From assembly GCA_016214125.1 (NCBI GenBank), contig JACRPC010000013.1, positions 16,601 to 80,600 on the forward strand: a stretch of 64,000 nucleotides of DNA, in the 5' to 3' direction. Below are positions 8,751 through 18,580 of this stretch, in pieces. Each line of letters opens with the position of its first letter. Within the stretch, counting starts at the first letter, position 1. The notes beneath the pieces are model-generated. The model was not told the DNA's origin, did not search any database, and was given only the letters and a program-made list of their open reading frames with translations. The stretch comes from Rhodospirillales bacterium. Lineage in GTDB: Bacteria > Pseudomonadota > Alphaproteobacteria > Rhodospirillales > WMHbin7. The translations under genes and the position numbers were made by a program.

Positions 8751-9706
8751 CGCGGCCCCCCTTGCGGTCCGGCGCCGGCCGGGCCGGTGATGTGGATGAA
8801 GACGTCTTCCAAATCGGGCGGCTTGATGGCGACGCTGGCGATCTCGGGCCGGTAGCGATCGAGAATCCGTTCCAAGAGCGCCAGGCTCTGGCTGGGCTCG
8901 ATCTCTTCCAGCCGCACTTCGGCCTCGTGGACGCACATCATTTTGGGCGCGAATTCGGCCTTGATGCGGGCGCCCAGGCTTTGCGGATCGGCGCATTGAA
9001 TGACCAGCATCTCGCTGCCCAGCCGGGCGCGCAGCGCCGCGGGATGGTCGTAGGCGAGCAGGCGCCCGTCCTTCAAGATCGCCACCTTGTCGGCGTCCTC
9101 GGCCTCGGCGAAAATGTGGCTGGTCATCAAGATGGTAAGCCCCATCGTCTTGTGCAGCCGGTGCAGGGCGTCCAGGAAGGCCTTGCGGCTGGCCGGATCG
9201 AGCCCGGTGGTCGGCTCGTCGAGCAGCAGCAGGCGGGGCCTTGAGAGCAGGCACTTCACCAGCTCGAGCTGACGGGCCAGACCGCCCGACAGGGTGTCGA
9301 CCCGCTCGTGATGGCGCTCGCGGATGGCGGTCCAATTTTCGGCCTCGGCCAGGCGAGCGTCGAATTCGGCGCCCGAGAGTCCATAAAGCGCGCCTTGCAG
9401 GCGCAAATTCTCGATCACCGAAAGATGCCGGTCGACCGCCGGGCTTTGGAAGACCACGCCCATCAGGGCGCGGGCGCGGGTGGGATCGGCGAACAGATCG
9501 GCGCCGCCGATTTCGATCGTGCCCTGGCTGGGACGCAGAAGGCCGCAGAGAATCCGAAACAGCGTCGATTTGCCGCTGCCGTTGGGGCCGGAGAGAATGG
9601 CGAAACAGCCGGGATCGACGACCAGATCAAGCCCGGCCAGCGCTTGCCGGGGCGGCTGGCGACGGGTTCCGGGATAGGTGTGGGAAAGCGCCTTGATCGC
9701 GATCAT
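8747..9706 (-). CDS. ABC transporter ATP-binding protein
   Basis: 319-residue nucleotide-binding subunit: Walker A GPNGSGKST, signature LSGGLARQL, Walker B LLLLDEPTTGLD and the switch His in MTSHI. After the ATPase core there is an extension of about 90 residues, as in DrrA/NatA/NosF-type exporters. It is the first gene of a two-gene operon with the ABC-2 permease. The substrate is unknown. Confidence 0.9.
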   Translation of the reverse strand: MIAIKALSHTYPGTRRQPPRQALAGLDLVVDPGCFAILSGPNGSGKSTLFRILCGLLRPSQGTIEIGGADLFADPTRARALMGVVFQSPAVDRHLSVIENLRLQGALYGLSGAEFDARLAEAENWTAIRERHHERVDTLSGGLARQLELVKCLLSRPRLLLLDEPTTGLDPASRKAFLDALHRLHKTMGLTILMTSHIFAEAEDADKVAILKDGRLLAYDHPAALRARLGSEMLVIQCADPQSLGARIKAEFAPKMMCVHEAEVRLEEIEPSQSLALLERILDRYRPEIASVAIKPPDLEDVFIHITGPAGAGPQGGPR

Positions 9707-9766
9707 GCGGGGCCGAGACTACCCCCGCCCGCGCCCCTCCGGCAAGGCCAAGAATGGAAGGGCTTT

Positions 9767-10795
9767 TCAGGCCTTGGCGCCACCCTCGTACCAGGCCTTG
9801 GACCGGGTGACGATCGCCACCACCGACAGCATCACCGGCACCTCGATCAAGACGCCGACCACGGTGGCCAGCGCGGCGCCCGATTGGAAGCCGAACAGGC
9901 TGATGGCGGCCGCCACCGCCAGTTCGAAGAAATTCGACGCCCCGATCAGGGCCGAGGGTCCGGCCACGCAATGGGCCTCGCCCACAAGCTTGTTCAGCCC
10001 ATAGGCCAGGGCGGCGTTGAAATAGACCTGAAGGGTGATCGGCACCGCCAGGATGAGGATCACCAGGGGCTGGGCGATGATCGCCTCGCCCTGAAAGCCG
10101 AAGAGCAGCACCAAGGTCGCCAGGAGCGCCGCCAGCGACAGCGGCCCCAGCCGGGCCTGGACATGGGCCAAGGCTTCGGGGCCGCGCCCAAGCAGGGCCT
10201 TGCGCCAGGCCTGGGCGGCCAGCACCGGCACCACGATGTAAAGGACCACCGACAGCACCAGCGTGTCCCAGGGCACGGTGATCGCGGACAGGCCCAGGAG
10301 CAGGCCGACGATGGGGGCGAAGGCCACCACCATGATCAGATCGTTGAGCGCCACCTGCGAGAGGGTGAAATGCGGCTCGCCCTCCGACAGATTCGACCAG
10401 ACGAAGACCATGGCGGTGCAGGGCGCGGCGGCCAAGAGGATCAGCCCGGCGATGTAGCTGTCGATCTGCTGGGCGGGCAGCCAAGGGCGGAACAGGGTGG
10501 CGATGAACAGCCAGCCCAACAGCGCCATCGAGAAGGGCTTGACCGCCCAATTGACGAACAGGGTAACGCCGATGCCCCGCCAATGCTCGCGCACCCCGGC
10601 CAGGGCGGCGAAATCGATCTTCAAGAGCATCGGCACGATCATCAGCCAGACCAGCACCGCCACCGGCAGATTGACCCGGGCGATCTCGAGGGCGCCGATC
10701 GCCTGGAAGGGCTGCGGCCAGGCATGGCCCAAAGCCGTGCCGACGAGGATGCACAGCCCGACCCAAAGAGTGAGATAGCGTTCGAAGAATCCCAT
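9767..10795 (-). CDS. Arsenite efflux transporter, ACR3 family
   Basis: 342-residue, ten-helix transporter of the ACR3/bile acid-sodium symporter superfamily. The family segment AAPCTAMVFVWS carries the conserved Cys thought to bind As(III), and GASNFFELAVAAA matches helix 9. I chose ATG 10795 because it has an AGGGAG Shine-Dalgarno six bases upstream; a longer in-frame version to 10930 runs through the promoter region. No arsR or arsC is adjacent, so substrate specificity (arsenite or antimonite) rests on family alone. Confidence 0.88.
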   Translation of the reverse strand: MGFFERYLTLWVGLCILVGTALGHAWPQPFQAIGALEIARVNLPVAVLVWLMIVPMLLKIDFAALAGVREHWRGIGVTLFVNWAVKPFSMALLGWLFIATLFRPWLPAQQIDSYIAGLILLAAAPCTAMVFVWSNLSEGEPHFTLSQVALNDLIMVVAFAPIVGLLLGLSAITVPWDTLVLSVVLYIVVPVLAAQAWRKALLGRGPEALAHVQARLGPLSLAALLATLVLLFGFQGEAIIAQPLVILILAVPITLQVYFNAALAYGLNKLVGEAHCVAGPSALIGASNFFELAVAAAISLFGFQSGAALATVVGVLIEVPVMLSVVAIVTRSKAWYEGGAKA

Positions 10796-10905
10796 GGCGT
10801 TCTCCCTTAAGGGGTTTGGCGAAAGCGGGCAAGGCCAAGAATTGTGACAAATTGAAGTCGGCTTTACGTTGTGTGACGATGCGGATATCGCGCTAGGATC
10901 GGGCC
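10796..10905. promoter_or_regulatory. Divergent intergenic region, ACR3 / tctB
   Basis: 110 bases separate two divergently transcribed genes and must hold both promoters. A perfect CCCTTAAGGG palindrome overlaps the ACR3 Shine-Dalgarno. I could not assign convincing -35/-10 pairs. No ArsR-type operator was recognised. Confidence 0.4.
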
Positions 10906-11382
10906 ATGCCAAACAGCTCTCGACGTCCACGTCCGCGCCTGTCCAACGACCTGATGCTGGGCCTGCTGCTCCTGGCGGTGGCGGCGATCGGCTTTTCGGC
11001 CGGGACCGGGCTTAAGCTGGGTTCGGCCACCCGCATGGGGCCGGGCTATGTGCCGCTGCTGCTGTCCGGACTGCTGGCGATCCTGGGCGCCGCGCATGTC
11101 CTTCTTGGCCTGGCCCGGCCCGGCCCGCGCCCCGAGCGCCTCGATGCGAGGCCGTTCTTCTACATCCTGGCCGCCATCGCCTTCTTCATCTTCGGCGCCG
11201 AGCGGCTGGGGCTGATCGCCACCGTGGCCGGGGTGGTCTTCATCGCCGCGGTCGGCGATCGCCGCGCCCGCTGGCGCCCGCTTGCCCTTTGGGCGGCTTT
11301 CCTGGCGGTGGCGACAACCGGCCTGTTCGTCAATCTGCTGGGCGTGCCCTTGCCGGTTTGGCCGAAAGGCTGGGGCGGATGA
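10906..11382 (+). CDS. tctB: Tripartite tricarboxylate transporter, TctB subunit
   Basis: 158 residues with four predicted membrane helices; the opening GPGYVP after helix 1 is typical of the TctB (DUF1468) small subunit. It partners TctA to form a sodium-coupled, binding-protein-dependent importer of carboxylic acids. It overlaps tctA by ATGA. Gene order here is B-A-C followed by an arylmalonate decarboxylase homologue, which hints at the substrate. Confidence 0.85.
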   Translation: MPNSSRRPRPRLSNDLMLGLLLLAVAAIGFSAGTGLKLGSATRMGPGYVPLLLSGLLAILGAAHVLLGLARPGPRPERLDARPFFYILAAIAFFIFGAERLGLIATVAGVVFIAAVGDRRARWRPLALWAAFLAVATTGLFVNLLGVPLPVWPKGWGG

Positions 11383-12887
11383 TCGATCTACTCGCCGGTC
11401 TCGGACAGGGTCTGGCCGCCGCCACCAGCCCGGCCAACCTGCTCTTTTGCTTTCTGGGCGCGCTGATCGGCACCTTGATCGGCGTCCTGCCCGGATTGGG
11501 GCCGGTCACCACGGTCGCCCTGCTCCTTCCCATCACCTTCCATCTCGCCCCCCTGTCAGCGCTGATCATGCTGGCCGGCATCTATTACGGCGCCCAATAT
11601 GGCGGCTCGACCACGGCGATCCTGGTCAACATGCCGGGCGAATCCTCCTCGGTGGTCACCTGTCTGGACGGCTACCGGATGGCCCGCCAGGGCCGGGCCG
11701 GCCCGGCCTTGGCGGTGGCCGCCCTGGGCTCGCTCTTCGCCGGCATCGTCGCCACCTTCGTCATCGCGCTGTTCTCGCCGGTGCTGATCGAGGTGGCGCT
11801 GAAATTCGGCCCGGCCGAATATTTCGCCCTGATGACGCTGGGTCTGACGCTGGCGGTGGTGCTCTCGAACGCCTCGGTGTTCCGCTCGCTGGGGCTGATC
11901 GCGCTGGGGTTGGGGTTGGCGATGGTCGGCACCGACGTCAACACCGGCGCCGAGCGCTTCACCTTCGGCATCGCCGAATTGCGCGACGGCATCGGCTTCG
12001 TCCCCATCGCCATGGGCCTCTTCGCGGTGGCCGAGATCGTGCGCAACCTCGAGGGCAAGGAATCGCGCACCGTCGACCGCACGCCGATCGGCCGTCTCTG
12101 GCCGTCGGCCCAGGATTTTCGCCGCGCCACCCCGGCGGCGCTGCGCGGCACGATTCTGGGCTCGCTGATCGGGATCTTGCCGGGCGGCGGGCCGACCTTG
12201 TCCTCGTTTGCCGCCTACGCCTTGGAAAAGAAGATCTCGAAAACGCCCGACCGCTTCGGCAAGGGCGCGGTCGAGGGCGTCGCCGCCCCCGAATCGGCCA
12301 ACAACGCGGCGGCGCAAACCTCGTTCATTCCCCTGCTCACGCTGGGCCTGCCCTCCAACCCGACCATCGCCCTGATGGCAGGCGCGATGATGATTCACGG
12401 CATCCAGCCCGGTCCGCAGGTGATGACCGCCAATCCCGAGCTGTTCTGGGGCCTGATCGCCAGCATGCTGCTGGGCAATGTCATGCTGGTGCTGATCAAC
12501 CTGCCCCTGATCGGGCTTTGGGTGCGGCTGCTCGCCGTGCCCTACCATCTGCTGTCGCCGGCCCTGGTGGTGCTGTGCTGCCTGGGCGTCTACAGCACCG
12601 ACAACAGCCTGATGAGCGTCGGGCTGCTGCTGCTGTTCGGCGCCTTCGGCTATCTGCTGTCGAAATGGCAGGCCGATCCGGCACCCCTGCTGCTCGCCTT
12701 CGTGCTGGGGCCGATGATCGAGGAGAATTTCCGCCGCGCCATGTTCTTCTCGGCCGGCGACCCCTGGGTCTTCGTTAACCGGCCGATCAGCGGATTTTTC
12801 TTGCTTCTGGCGGCGCTGCTGGTTTTGATCGGTGTTCTGCCGGCCATCCGCAAGACCCGGAGCGACGCCTTCCAGGAACCCCCGTGA
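11379..12887 (+). CDS. tctA: Tripartite tricarboxylate transporter, TctA subunit
   Basis: 502-residue large membrane subunit. Family motifs are present: [12 protein letters not shown] near the N-terminus, [19 protein letters not shown], and the internally repeated counterpart [12 protein letters not shown] plus [10 protein letters not shown] in the second half. The two-fold internal repeat is characteristic. ATG 11379 overlaps the tctB stop; a longer in-frame TTG start inside tctB is unlikely. Confidence 0.93.
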   Translation: MIDLLAGLGQGLAAATSPANLLFCFLGALIGTLIGVLPGLGPVTTVALLLPITFHLAPLSALIMLAGIYYGAQYGGSTTAILVNMPGESSSVVTCLDGYRMARQGRAGPALAVAALGSLFAGIVATFVIALFSPVLIEVALKFGPAEYFALMTLGLTLAVVLSNASVFRSLGLIALGLGLAMVGTDVNTGAERFTFGIAELRDGIGFVPIAMGLFAVAEIVRNLEGKESRTVDRTPIGRLWPSAQDFRRATPAALRGTILGSLIGILPGGGPTLSSFAAYALEKKISKTPDRFGKGAVEGVAAPESANNAAAQTSFIPLLTLGLPSNPTIALMAGAMMIHGIQPGPQVMTANPELFWGLIASMLLGNVMLVLINLPLIGLWVRLLAVPYHLLSPALVVLCCLGVYSTDNSLMSVGLLLLFGAFGYLLSKWQADPAPLLLAFVLGPMIEENFRRAMFFSAGDPWVFVNRPISGFFLLLAALLVLIGVLPAIRKTRSDAFQEPP

Positions 12888-12906
12888 GACCATGAAGGAG
12901 AATGCG

Positions 12907-13872
12907 ATGCGCATCCTGACCGCCAGCCTTGTCCTCGCCGCCGTCGCCTTCGTGTCGGCGGCCGCCCAAGCCCAAAGCTATCCCACCAAGCCGGTGCGCT
13001 TTCTGGTCGGCTTCGCGCCGGGCGGCGGCGTCGACACCGTGGCGCGCACCCTGGCGCCCAAGATGGGCGAAGCGCTGGGCCAGCCGGTGGTGATCGAGAA
13101 CAAGCCTGGCGCCGGCGGCACGCTGGCCGCCGATGCTGCCGCCACCGCCGATCCCGACGGCTACACGATGTTTTTCGGCGAGACCGGGCTGTTGATCGCG
13201 CCGGCGATCTACGACAAGGTCAATTTCGATCCGATCAAGAGCTTCGCTGCGGTGGCGCCGGTTGCCGTGGTGCATCTGGCCCTGGTGGTCCATCCCCAGG
13301 TGGCGGCCAACGACGCCGCCCAGTTGATCAAGGAACTGAAGGAGAAGCGCCAGCGCTTCCTCTACGGCTCGCCCGGCGTCGGCACCGTGCAGCATCTGGC
13401 GGGCGAGATGTTCAAGAAGGCGGCCGGGGTCGAGATGGAACACGCCCCCTTCAAGGGCGCCGCGCCGGCGCTGACCGCGCTGGTCGGCGGCCAGATCCCG
13501 ATCGCCGTGGTGAGCGCCCCGCCGGCGCTGGCCCAGGCCAAGGGCGGCAAGGCGAAGCTGCTGGCGGTGACCAGCGGCAAGCGCATGGAGGGCGCGCCCG
13601 AGATTCCAGCGCTGGCCGAAACCCTGCCCGGCTTCGACGCCGCCCCCAGCATCTTCGTGCTCGCTCCGGCCAAGGTTCCCGAGGCCATCATCGCCAAGGT
13701 CAATCAGGCGGTGGCCGCGGCTTTGGCCGATGCCGGCGTGCGCGAGGCCCTGGGCAAGATCGGCGCCGACGTCGCCAAGCCGGTCACGCCGGCCGCCTTC
13801 GGCCAGGAGCTGGCCAAGGATTTCCAGCGCTGGACGGTGGTGGCGCGCGAATCGGGCGCCAAGGCCGAGTAG
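12907..13872 (+). CDS. Periplasmic solute-binding protein, TctC/Bug family
   Basis: About 321 residues with a Sec signal peptide ending near AAAQAQS. The mature start SYPTKPVRFLVGFAPGGG is the typical Bug/TctC opening, and GAGGTLAADAAATADPDGYT follows. Bug proteins deliver carboxylates to TctAB. I chose ATG 12907, six bases after AAGGAG, over the in-frame ATG at 12892. The neighbouring decarboxylase suggests the ligand may be an aryl- or alkyl-malonate, which is inference. Confidence 0.9.
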   Translation: MRILTASLVLAAVAFVSAAAQAQSYPTKPVRFLVGFAPGGGVDTVARTLAPKMGEALGQPVVIENKPGAGGTLAADAAATADPDGYTMFFGETGLLIAPAIYDKVNFDPIKSFAAVAPVAVVHLALVVHPQVAANDAAQLIKELKEKRQRFLYGSPGVGTVQHLAGEMFKKAAGVEMEHAPFKGAAPALTALVGGQIPIAVVSAPPALAQAKGGKAKLLAVTSGKRMEGAPEIPALAETLPGFDAAPSIFVLAPAKVPEAIIAKVNQAVAAALADAGVREALGKIGADVAKPVTPAAFGQELAKDFQRWTVVARESGAKAE

Positions 13873-13873
13873 C

Positions 13874-14548
13874 GTGGCGCGCCCGACCGTCGGCCTGATC
13901 GTCCCACTGGCCGACGGCGCCCTGCCGCCGGAATGCGCGGCCCTTTATGGCGAGCGGGTGCGCTTTCTTGGCTTTGGCCTCGGCCTCGAGCGCATGACGC
14001 CCGAGGGCTATGACCGCGTCATCGGCCGGGTGGGCGAGGCGGCGCGGACGCTGGCCAAGCAGGGCGCACAGGCGGTGGCGCTGATGGGCACCTCGCTCAG
14101 TTTCTATCAGGGCGTCGCCTTCAACGAGCGCCTGATCGACGTCATGCGCCGGGAATCGGGGCTCCCGGCCACCACGATGAGCGAGGCGGTGATCGAGGCG
14201 CTGCGCCGCCACGGGGCCCGCAAGCTGGCGCTGGCCACCGCCTACAACGCCCAAGTCAACGCCCGCCTGGCCGATTATCTTACTGCCTGCGGCTTCGCGC
14301 CGGGCCCGATCGAATCCCTGGCTTTGGAAGAGATCGGCTCGGTCCATGGCGTGGCGCCCGCCGCCATCCTGGCCCTGGCCCTCAAGGCCGCCCAGGCCAC
14401 GCCCGACGCCGACGCGCTTCTCATTTCCTGTGGCGGCCTGCGCACGCTCGAGGTCGTGGCGCCGCTCGAGCGCCGCTTGAACATCCCGGTGGTGACCAGC
14501 GGCATTGCCGGGCTCGAGGCGGCGGTGCGCTTGATCGACCCGGGCTAA
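13874..14548 (+). CDS. Arylmalonate decarboxylase-like enzyme (Asp/Glu racemase superfamily)
   Basis: 224 residues, GTG start two bases after the tctC stop. It aligns by eye along its whole length with Bordetella bronchiseptica AMDase, with a constant offset of two. The dioxyanion-pocket residues Thr73, Ser74 and Tyr124 and the catalytic Cys186-Gly187 correspond to Thr75, Ser76, Tyr126 and Cys188-Gly189. Gly72 replaces the second Cys that two-cysteine racemases have, which favours decarboxylation of a disubstituted malonate over racemisation. It ends convergently with the next gene, overlapping by four bases. Confidence 0.8.
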   Translation: MARPTVGLIVPLADGALPPECAALYGERVRFLGFGLGLERMTPEGYDRVIGRVGEAARTLAKQGAQAVALMGTSLSFYQGVAFNERLIDVMRRESGLPATTMSEAVIEALRRHGARKLALATAYNAQVNARLADYLTACGFAPGPIESLALEEIGSVHGVAPAAILALALKAAQATPDADALLISCGGLRTLEVVAPLERRLNIPVVTSGIAGLEAAVRLIDPG

Positions 14549-15693
14549 TCGATCCGGCGCAGGCGGGCTTTGACGGGGGGGTCGCTCTCCTTGCGCCGCC
14601 AGGCCAGCCGGATGGCGTTTTCGCCTTGCGCCGCCACCTCGATCGTCACCCGCTCGTTTTCCAAACGCAGCAAACCGGTCTCGGAATCAAAACGGCCGTC
14701 GATGCGATAGCCGCCCGGCTGATCCTTGTCGCTGCGACTGGTGTTGGCCCAGCCATAGACCGCCCGCACCCGATCGCCCACGATCGATTCCAAGGTGAAG
14801 AAGGCCTCCCGGCCGCCGTCGTACCAGCCATACCAGCGCCCGACCAGAGGGCCGAGGCCTGCGGGCGAACCGGCGGGGGCGGCGGCAAGGGGTGCCAAAT
14901 CCTTGGGCAGCCGGAAGGTGACGAGCGCGCGGACGAGATCGATGGGGGCGGGCGCGCAGGCGAAAGGTTGCGCCGGCATGGGCGCGTCGAGAAAGGCCGC
15001 GATGCAGGGGCCGAAGGCCCGCGCGAAAGGCCGGGTGCGCGCCGCGCCGTGGCTGACATGCAGGGCGGGCCGATCGACGAGCGCAAAGGGAATCGCCCGC
15101 TCTTGAAAAATCGCCGTCAAGGCTTCGCCTCGTCCGCCCGGATCGTAGGCGTCATCCTCGAACAGGAAGACCATGGTCGGAACCGGCACCAGATTGCGGG
15201 CCAGGGCATAAAGGAGCGGCCCGTTTTCGCGCCAGCGATCCGATTGGCCGCGTTCGCCCTCGGCGGCCGGCGCGGTTGCCACGATGGCGTCGAAAACGCC
15301 CGCCTCGGCTCCGGCATCGAAGGAAATCCAGGCGCCGAAGCTTTGACCCAGCGTCACCACGCGCCGATAACCCTGGGCGCGCAACGCCTTCGCCTGGGCG
15401 ATCAGGGCTTGGCGGGAATCATATTGCCGATCGCCGGCCCGTTGGCGAATGAGCTGGTAGACGTCCCAGCCAGCGTCGCGCAGTCCATCGGCATAGAAGG
15501 GCAGTTCGGCGAACGGCTCGCCCAAGCGATCCTTGCCGTGATTGTAGATCGCGGCGCCCTTGGCGGCGGCGGGGCCCTTGGGCGCGGCATCGGGATAGGC
15601 GAAACGGAATTCGGTGTCGGCCGCCCCGGCCGGCCGGCCGGACCCCGACAGAACGAGAAGGAAAAGACCGATCATCAAGCTCGCGCGGATCAT
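14545..15693 (-). CDS. Secreted alpha/beta-hydrolase-like protein
   Basis: 382 residues with an N-terminal signal peptide. A nucleophile elbow GQSFGAW near residue 115 and a His in VSHGAA point to an alpha/beta hydrolase fold in the first 250 residues. The last 110 residues form a separate beta-rich domain (VGRWYGWYDGG and beyond), like the carbohydrate- or lipid-binding extensions of some dienelactone-hydrolase relatives. Substrate unknown. Convergent to the AMDase-like gene and divergent from the radical SAM gene. Confidence 0.65.
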   Translation of the reverse strand: MIRASLMIGLFLLVLSGSGRPAGAADTEFRFAYPDAAPKGPAAAKGAAIYNHGKDRLGEPFAELPFYADGLRDAGWDVYQLIRQRAGDRQYDSRQALIAQAKALRAQGYRRVVTLGQSFGAWISFDAGAEAGVFDAIVATAPAAEGERGQSDRWRENGPLLYALARNLVPVPTMVFLFEDDAYDPGGRGEALTAIFQERAIPFALVDRPALHVSHGAARTRPFARAFGPCIAAFLDAPMPAQPFACAPAPIDLVRALVTFRLPKDLAPLAAAPAGSPAGLGPLVGRWYGWYDGGREAFFTLESIVGDRVRAVYGWANTSRSDKDQPGGYRIDGRFDSETGLLRLENERVTIEVAAQGENAIRLAWRRKESDPPVKARLRRID

Positions 15694-15776
15694 GCCCCTT
15701 ATTTCCCTTCCGGCCCCGATCCTGTCAAGTCCCTGTCTTGTAACCCTTGGGGGCCGGTGCCATCATAAGAGGACCG

Positions 15777-16778
15777 ATGAGCGGAGAAACCGCGATGCGC
15801 CTGCCGGAACGGCCCTTCCTCAGTCTGGTGATCGATCTCAACGACGGCTGCAACCTGAAATGCGTGATGTGCGGGCCGCGCGCCAACAAGCGCGACCAGA
15901 AGGTGCTGCCGCTGCCCTTCTTCCGCTCGCGCATCGCGCCCGTCTTTCGCCATGTCGCCGATTTCCAGTTGGGCTGCGCCTGCGAGCCCCTGATGCTGCC
16001 CTATCTGGCCCAAGCGCTGGCGCTGATCGGCGAGCACCGCCATCCCGACACCCAGGGCCAGTTGATCACCAACGGCACGCTCTTGACCGATGCCACCATC
16101 GACACCTTGCTTGCGTCGGGCGTGCTGTCGAAGATCCGCATTTCGATGGACGGCGCCACGGCGGCCACCTACGAGTCCATCCGCAAGGGCGCCCGCTTCG
16201 ACCAGGTGTGCGAGCGGGTGGGAAGGCTGTGCGCCCAACGCACCGCGCTGGGACGCCCGATCACGGTCGAGTTCAATTTCACCATCATGCCCGCCAACTA
16301 TGTCGAGCTGCCGAAACTGATCATGCTGGCGGCGCGCCTGGGGGTGGACAGCGTCACCACCCACCGCTTGGCGCCCGATCATCTGCCCTTTGCGCCCGAC
16401 GATTTTCTGGTTGCCGTCACCGACGCCCAGGAGCGCGCCCGCGAACTGGCGAAGGGGTTGGGCGTCGCCTTCCAGCCCAGCCGCTACCGCAGCCAGGCCG
16501 ATTATCATGCGAAACCGCGTTCCGCCTGCGCCGCCCTGCGCGATCGCTTCCGCCTCGATCCCGAGGGCTTCCTGTTCGCCCAATGCCACGCCGCCTTGAA
16601 TCCGCCCACCGGCAATCTTTTGCTCAACCGGCTCGACGAGATCGTGGCCTCGCCGGCCTTCGCCGCCTATCGGGGCTGCCTCGACAACCCGCATCCGGCC
16701 CAGTGCGAACGCTGCCTGCATTTCGTCACCGCCGAAGAACAGGGTCCGTGGGCCGACGAGGCCGAGGGGCTGCTGTGA
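15777..16778 (+). CDS. Radical SAM protein with SPASM-like C-terminal cysteines
   Basis: 333 residues. The [4Fe-4S]/SAM motif is CNLKCVMC (Cys25, Cys29, Cys32), followed by TNGTLLTD and RISMDGATAATY, which match the SAM-binding strands. The C-terminus has further cysteines (CAALRDRF, AQCHAAL, YRGCLD, QCERCLHF), typical of an auxiliary cluster in SPASM/twitch proteins that modify peptides or sugars. It overlaps the next TPR-glycosyltransferase gene by GTGA. I used ATG 15777; ATG 15795 is also possible. The target is unknown. Confidence 0.8.
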   Translation: MSGETAMRLPERPFLSLVIDLNDGCNLKCVMCGPRANKRDQKVLPLPFFRSRIAPVFRHVADFQLGCACEPLMLPYLAQALALIGEHRHPDTQGQLITNGTLLTDATIDTLLASGVLSKIRISMDGATAATYESIRKGARFDQVCERVGRLCAQRTALGRPITVEFNFTIMPANYVELPKLIMLAARLGVDSVTTHRLAPDHLPFAPDDFLVAVTDAQERARELAKGLGVAFQPSRYRSQADYHAKPRSACAALRDRFRLDPEGFLFAQCHAALNPPTGNLLLNRLDEIVASPAFAAYRGCLDNPHPAQCERCLHFVTAEEQGPWADEAEGLL

Positions 16779-18535
16779 ACGAGGCGCTGGCGACGGCCTT
16801 CGCCCATCATCAGGCCGGCCGATTGGCCGAGGCCGAGGCGATCTATCGCACCGTGCTCGGCGCCAATCCCGGCCAGCCGCAGGCCGCCTATCTGCTGGCG
16901 ATCGCGCTCTTGCAGCAGGGCCGGGCCGGCGAGGCGGCCGAACGCTTCGAAGCGCTGCTGGCGGCCAAACCCGACCATGCCGATGCCGCCTATCATCTGG
17001 GGCTGGCCCGCCAGATCGAGGGCCGGCTGGAAGACGCCGCCGCCGCCTATCGCTGGGCCGACAATCTGGGCGGTGGTTCGGTGGGGCTGTTCCTCAATCT
17101 GGGCGCCGCCCTGCAGGGGCTCAAACGCCGGGCCGAGGCGCGCCACGCCTATGAGCGGGCGCTGGCGATCGAGCCCGACCATGCCGGCGCGCTTTGCAAT
17201 CTGGGGGCGCTTTGGCGCGAGGAAGGCCGGCTCGACGAGGCCCTGGCGGCGCTCGATCGGGCCTTGGGCGGCGACCCCGATTCCCTGGAGGCGCGCCAGA
17301 ACCGCGCCCTGGTGCGGCGCGAATTGGGCGATGGCGAGGGCGCCATCGCCGACTACCGGGCGCTCTTGGCCAAGGCGCCCGAGCGCATCGAAGCCTGGAT
17401 CAATCTGGGCGTGCTCTTGAAGGAACGGGCGCGCTGGGGCGAGGCCCGCCAGGCCTTCGAGACCGCGCTGGCCCGCCAGCCGGGCGCCGTCGAGGCCGCC
17501 GCCAATCTGGGCGCCCTCGATCTGATCGAGGGCCGCTTCGCCCTGGCCCGCCAGGCCTATGACCGGGCGCTGGCCATCGATCCCGGCCATGTCGGGGCGC
17601 GCTTCAACCGGGGTTTCCTCAATCTGCTCGAAGGCGATTACCTTCAGGGCTTCGCCGATTGGGAGGCAAGGCTCGATCTGCCCGAAATGGCGCCCTTTCG
17701 TCTGCAAGGCCCGGTCTGGGATGGGGCACCGATCCCGGGAACGCTTCTCTTGCAAGCCGAGCAGGGTTATGGCGACACCCTCAATTTCATCCGCTATGCG
17801 ACCCTGGCGGCGAAACGGGCCGGGCGGCTGGTGCTGCGCGTCCAGCCGGCGCTGGCGGCGCTGTTCGAAGCAAACTTTGGCGGCTTCGCCCAAATCGTCG
17901 CCCAGGATCACCCGCCGCCCGCTTATGACGCCTGGGCCTTGATGATGAGCCTGCCCGCTCGCTTCCAAACGACGATCGAAACCATCCCGTCCGACGTTCC
18001 CTATCTGGCCGCCGACCCCGCCAAGGTCGCCGCCTGGCGGCAACGGCTCGGCCCCGGCGGGCCCAAGGTGGGTCTGGTCTGGCGGGGCAGCCCCGGCTTC
18101 AAGGGCGAGGACTCGCGCTCGCCCGGCCTGGCGCCGCTTGGGCCCCTTTTCGACGTGCCGGGCTTGCAATTCGTCTCCTTGCAGCGGGGCCCGGGGCGGG
18201 CGGAGATCGCCGCCCTGGGGCTGGCCGAGCGGCTGGTCGATTGGAGCGATCCCGCCGATCCGATGGTGGGCGAGGGCTTCGAATCGACGGCGGCGCTGGT
18301 GCAAACGCTCGATCTGGTGATCACCACCGACACCGCGATGGCGCATCTGGCCGGGGCGCTGGCCAAGCCGGTCTGGGTGCTGCTCTCCACCCATCCCGAT
18401 TGGCGCTGGGGGCCGAAGGGCGAGACGACGCCCTGGTATCCGACGGCGCGGCTGTTCCGCCAGCGCGAACGCGGCCGCTGGGAGGCGGCGGCCCAGGCGC
18501 TGGCCCAGGCGCTCGGGCAATGGGCCGGCGGTTGA
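16775..18535 (+). CDS. TPR protein with C-terminal GT9-like glycosyltransferase domain
   Basis: 586 residues, GTG start overlapping the radical SAM stop. About ten TPR units cover residues 1-300 (recurring AYERALAIEPDHAGAL pattern). The C-terminal 280 residues resemble the heptosyltransferase (GT9) superfamily: GDTLNFIRY, a Rossmann-like GLVWRGSP segment, and DLVITTDTAMAHLAGAL near the end. Similar TPR-GT9 proteins are common in Rhodospirillales clusters. Donor and acceptor are unknown; a heptose or related sugar is plausible since hldD is in the window. Confidence 0.75.
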   Translation: MNEALATAFAHHQAGRLAEAEAIYRTVLGANPGQPQAAYLLAIALLQQGRAGEAAERFEALLAAKPDHADAAYHLGLARQIEGRLEDAAAAYRWADNLGGGSVGLFLNLGAALQGLKRRAEARHAYERALAIEPDHAGALCNLGALWREEGRLDEALAALDRALGGDPDSLEARQNRALVRRELGDGEGAIADYRALLAKAPERIEAWINLGVLLKERARWGEARQAFETALARQPGAVEAAANLGALDLIEGRFALARQAYDRALAIDPGHVGARFNRGFLNLLEGDYLQGFADWEARLDLPEMAPFRLQGPVWDGAPIPGTLLLQAEQGYGDTLNFIRYATLAAKRAGRLVLRVQPALAALFEANFGGFAQIVAQDHPPPAYDAWALMMSLPARFQTTIETIPSDVPYLAADPAKVAAWRQRLGPGGPKVGLVWRGSPGFKGEDSRSPGLAPLGPLFDVPGLQFVSLQRGPGRAEIAALGLAERLVDWSDPADPMVGEGFESTAALVQTLDLVITTDTAMAHLAGALAKPVWVLLSTHPDWRWGPKGETTPWYPTARLFRQRERGRWEAAAQALAQALGQWAGG

Positions 18536-18580
18536 AATCGGTGCCGCTTTGGGGGATAGTCCGGCGTTCGTGGAGGAATC

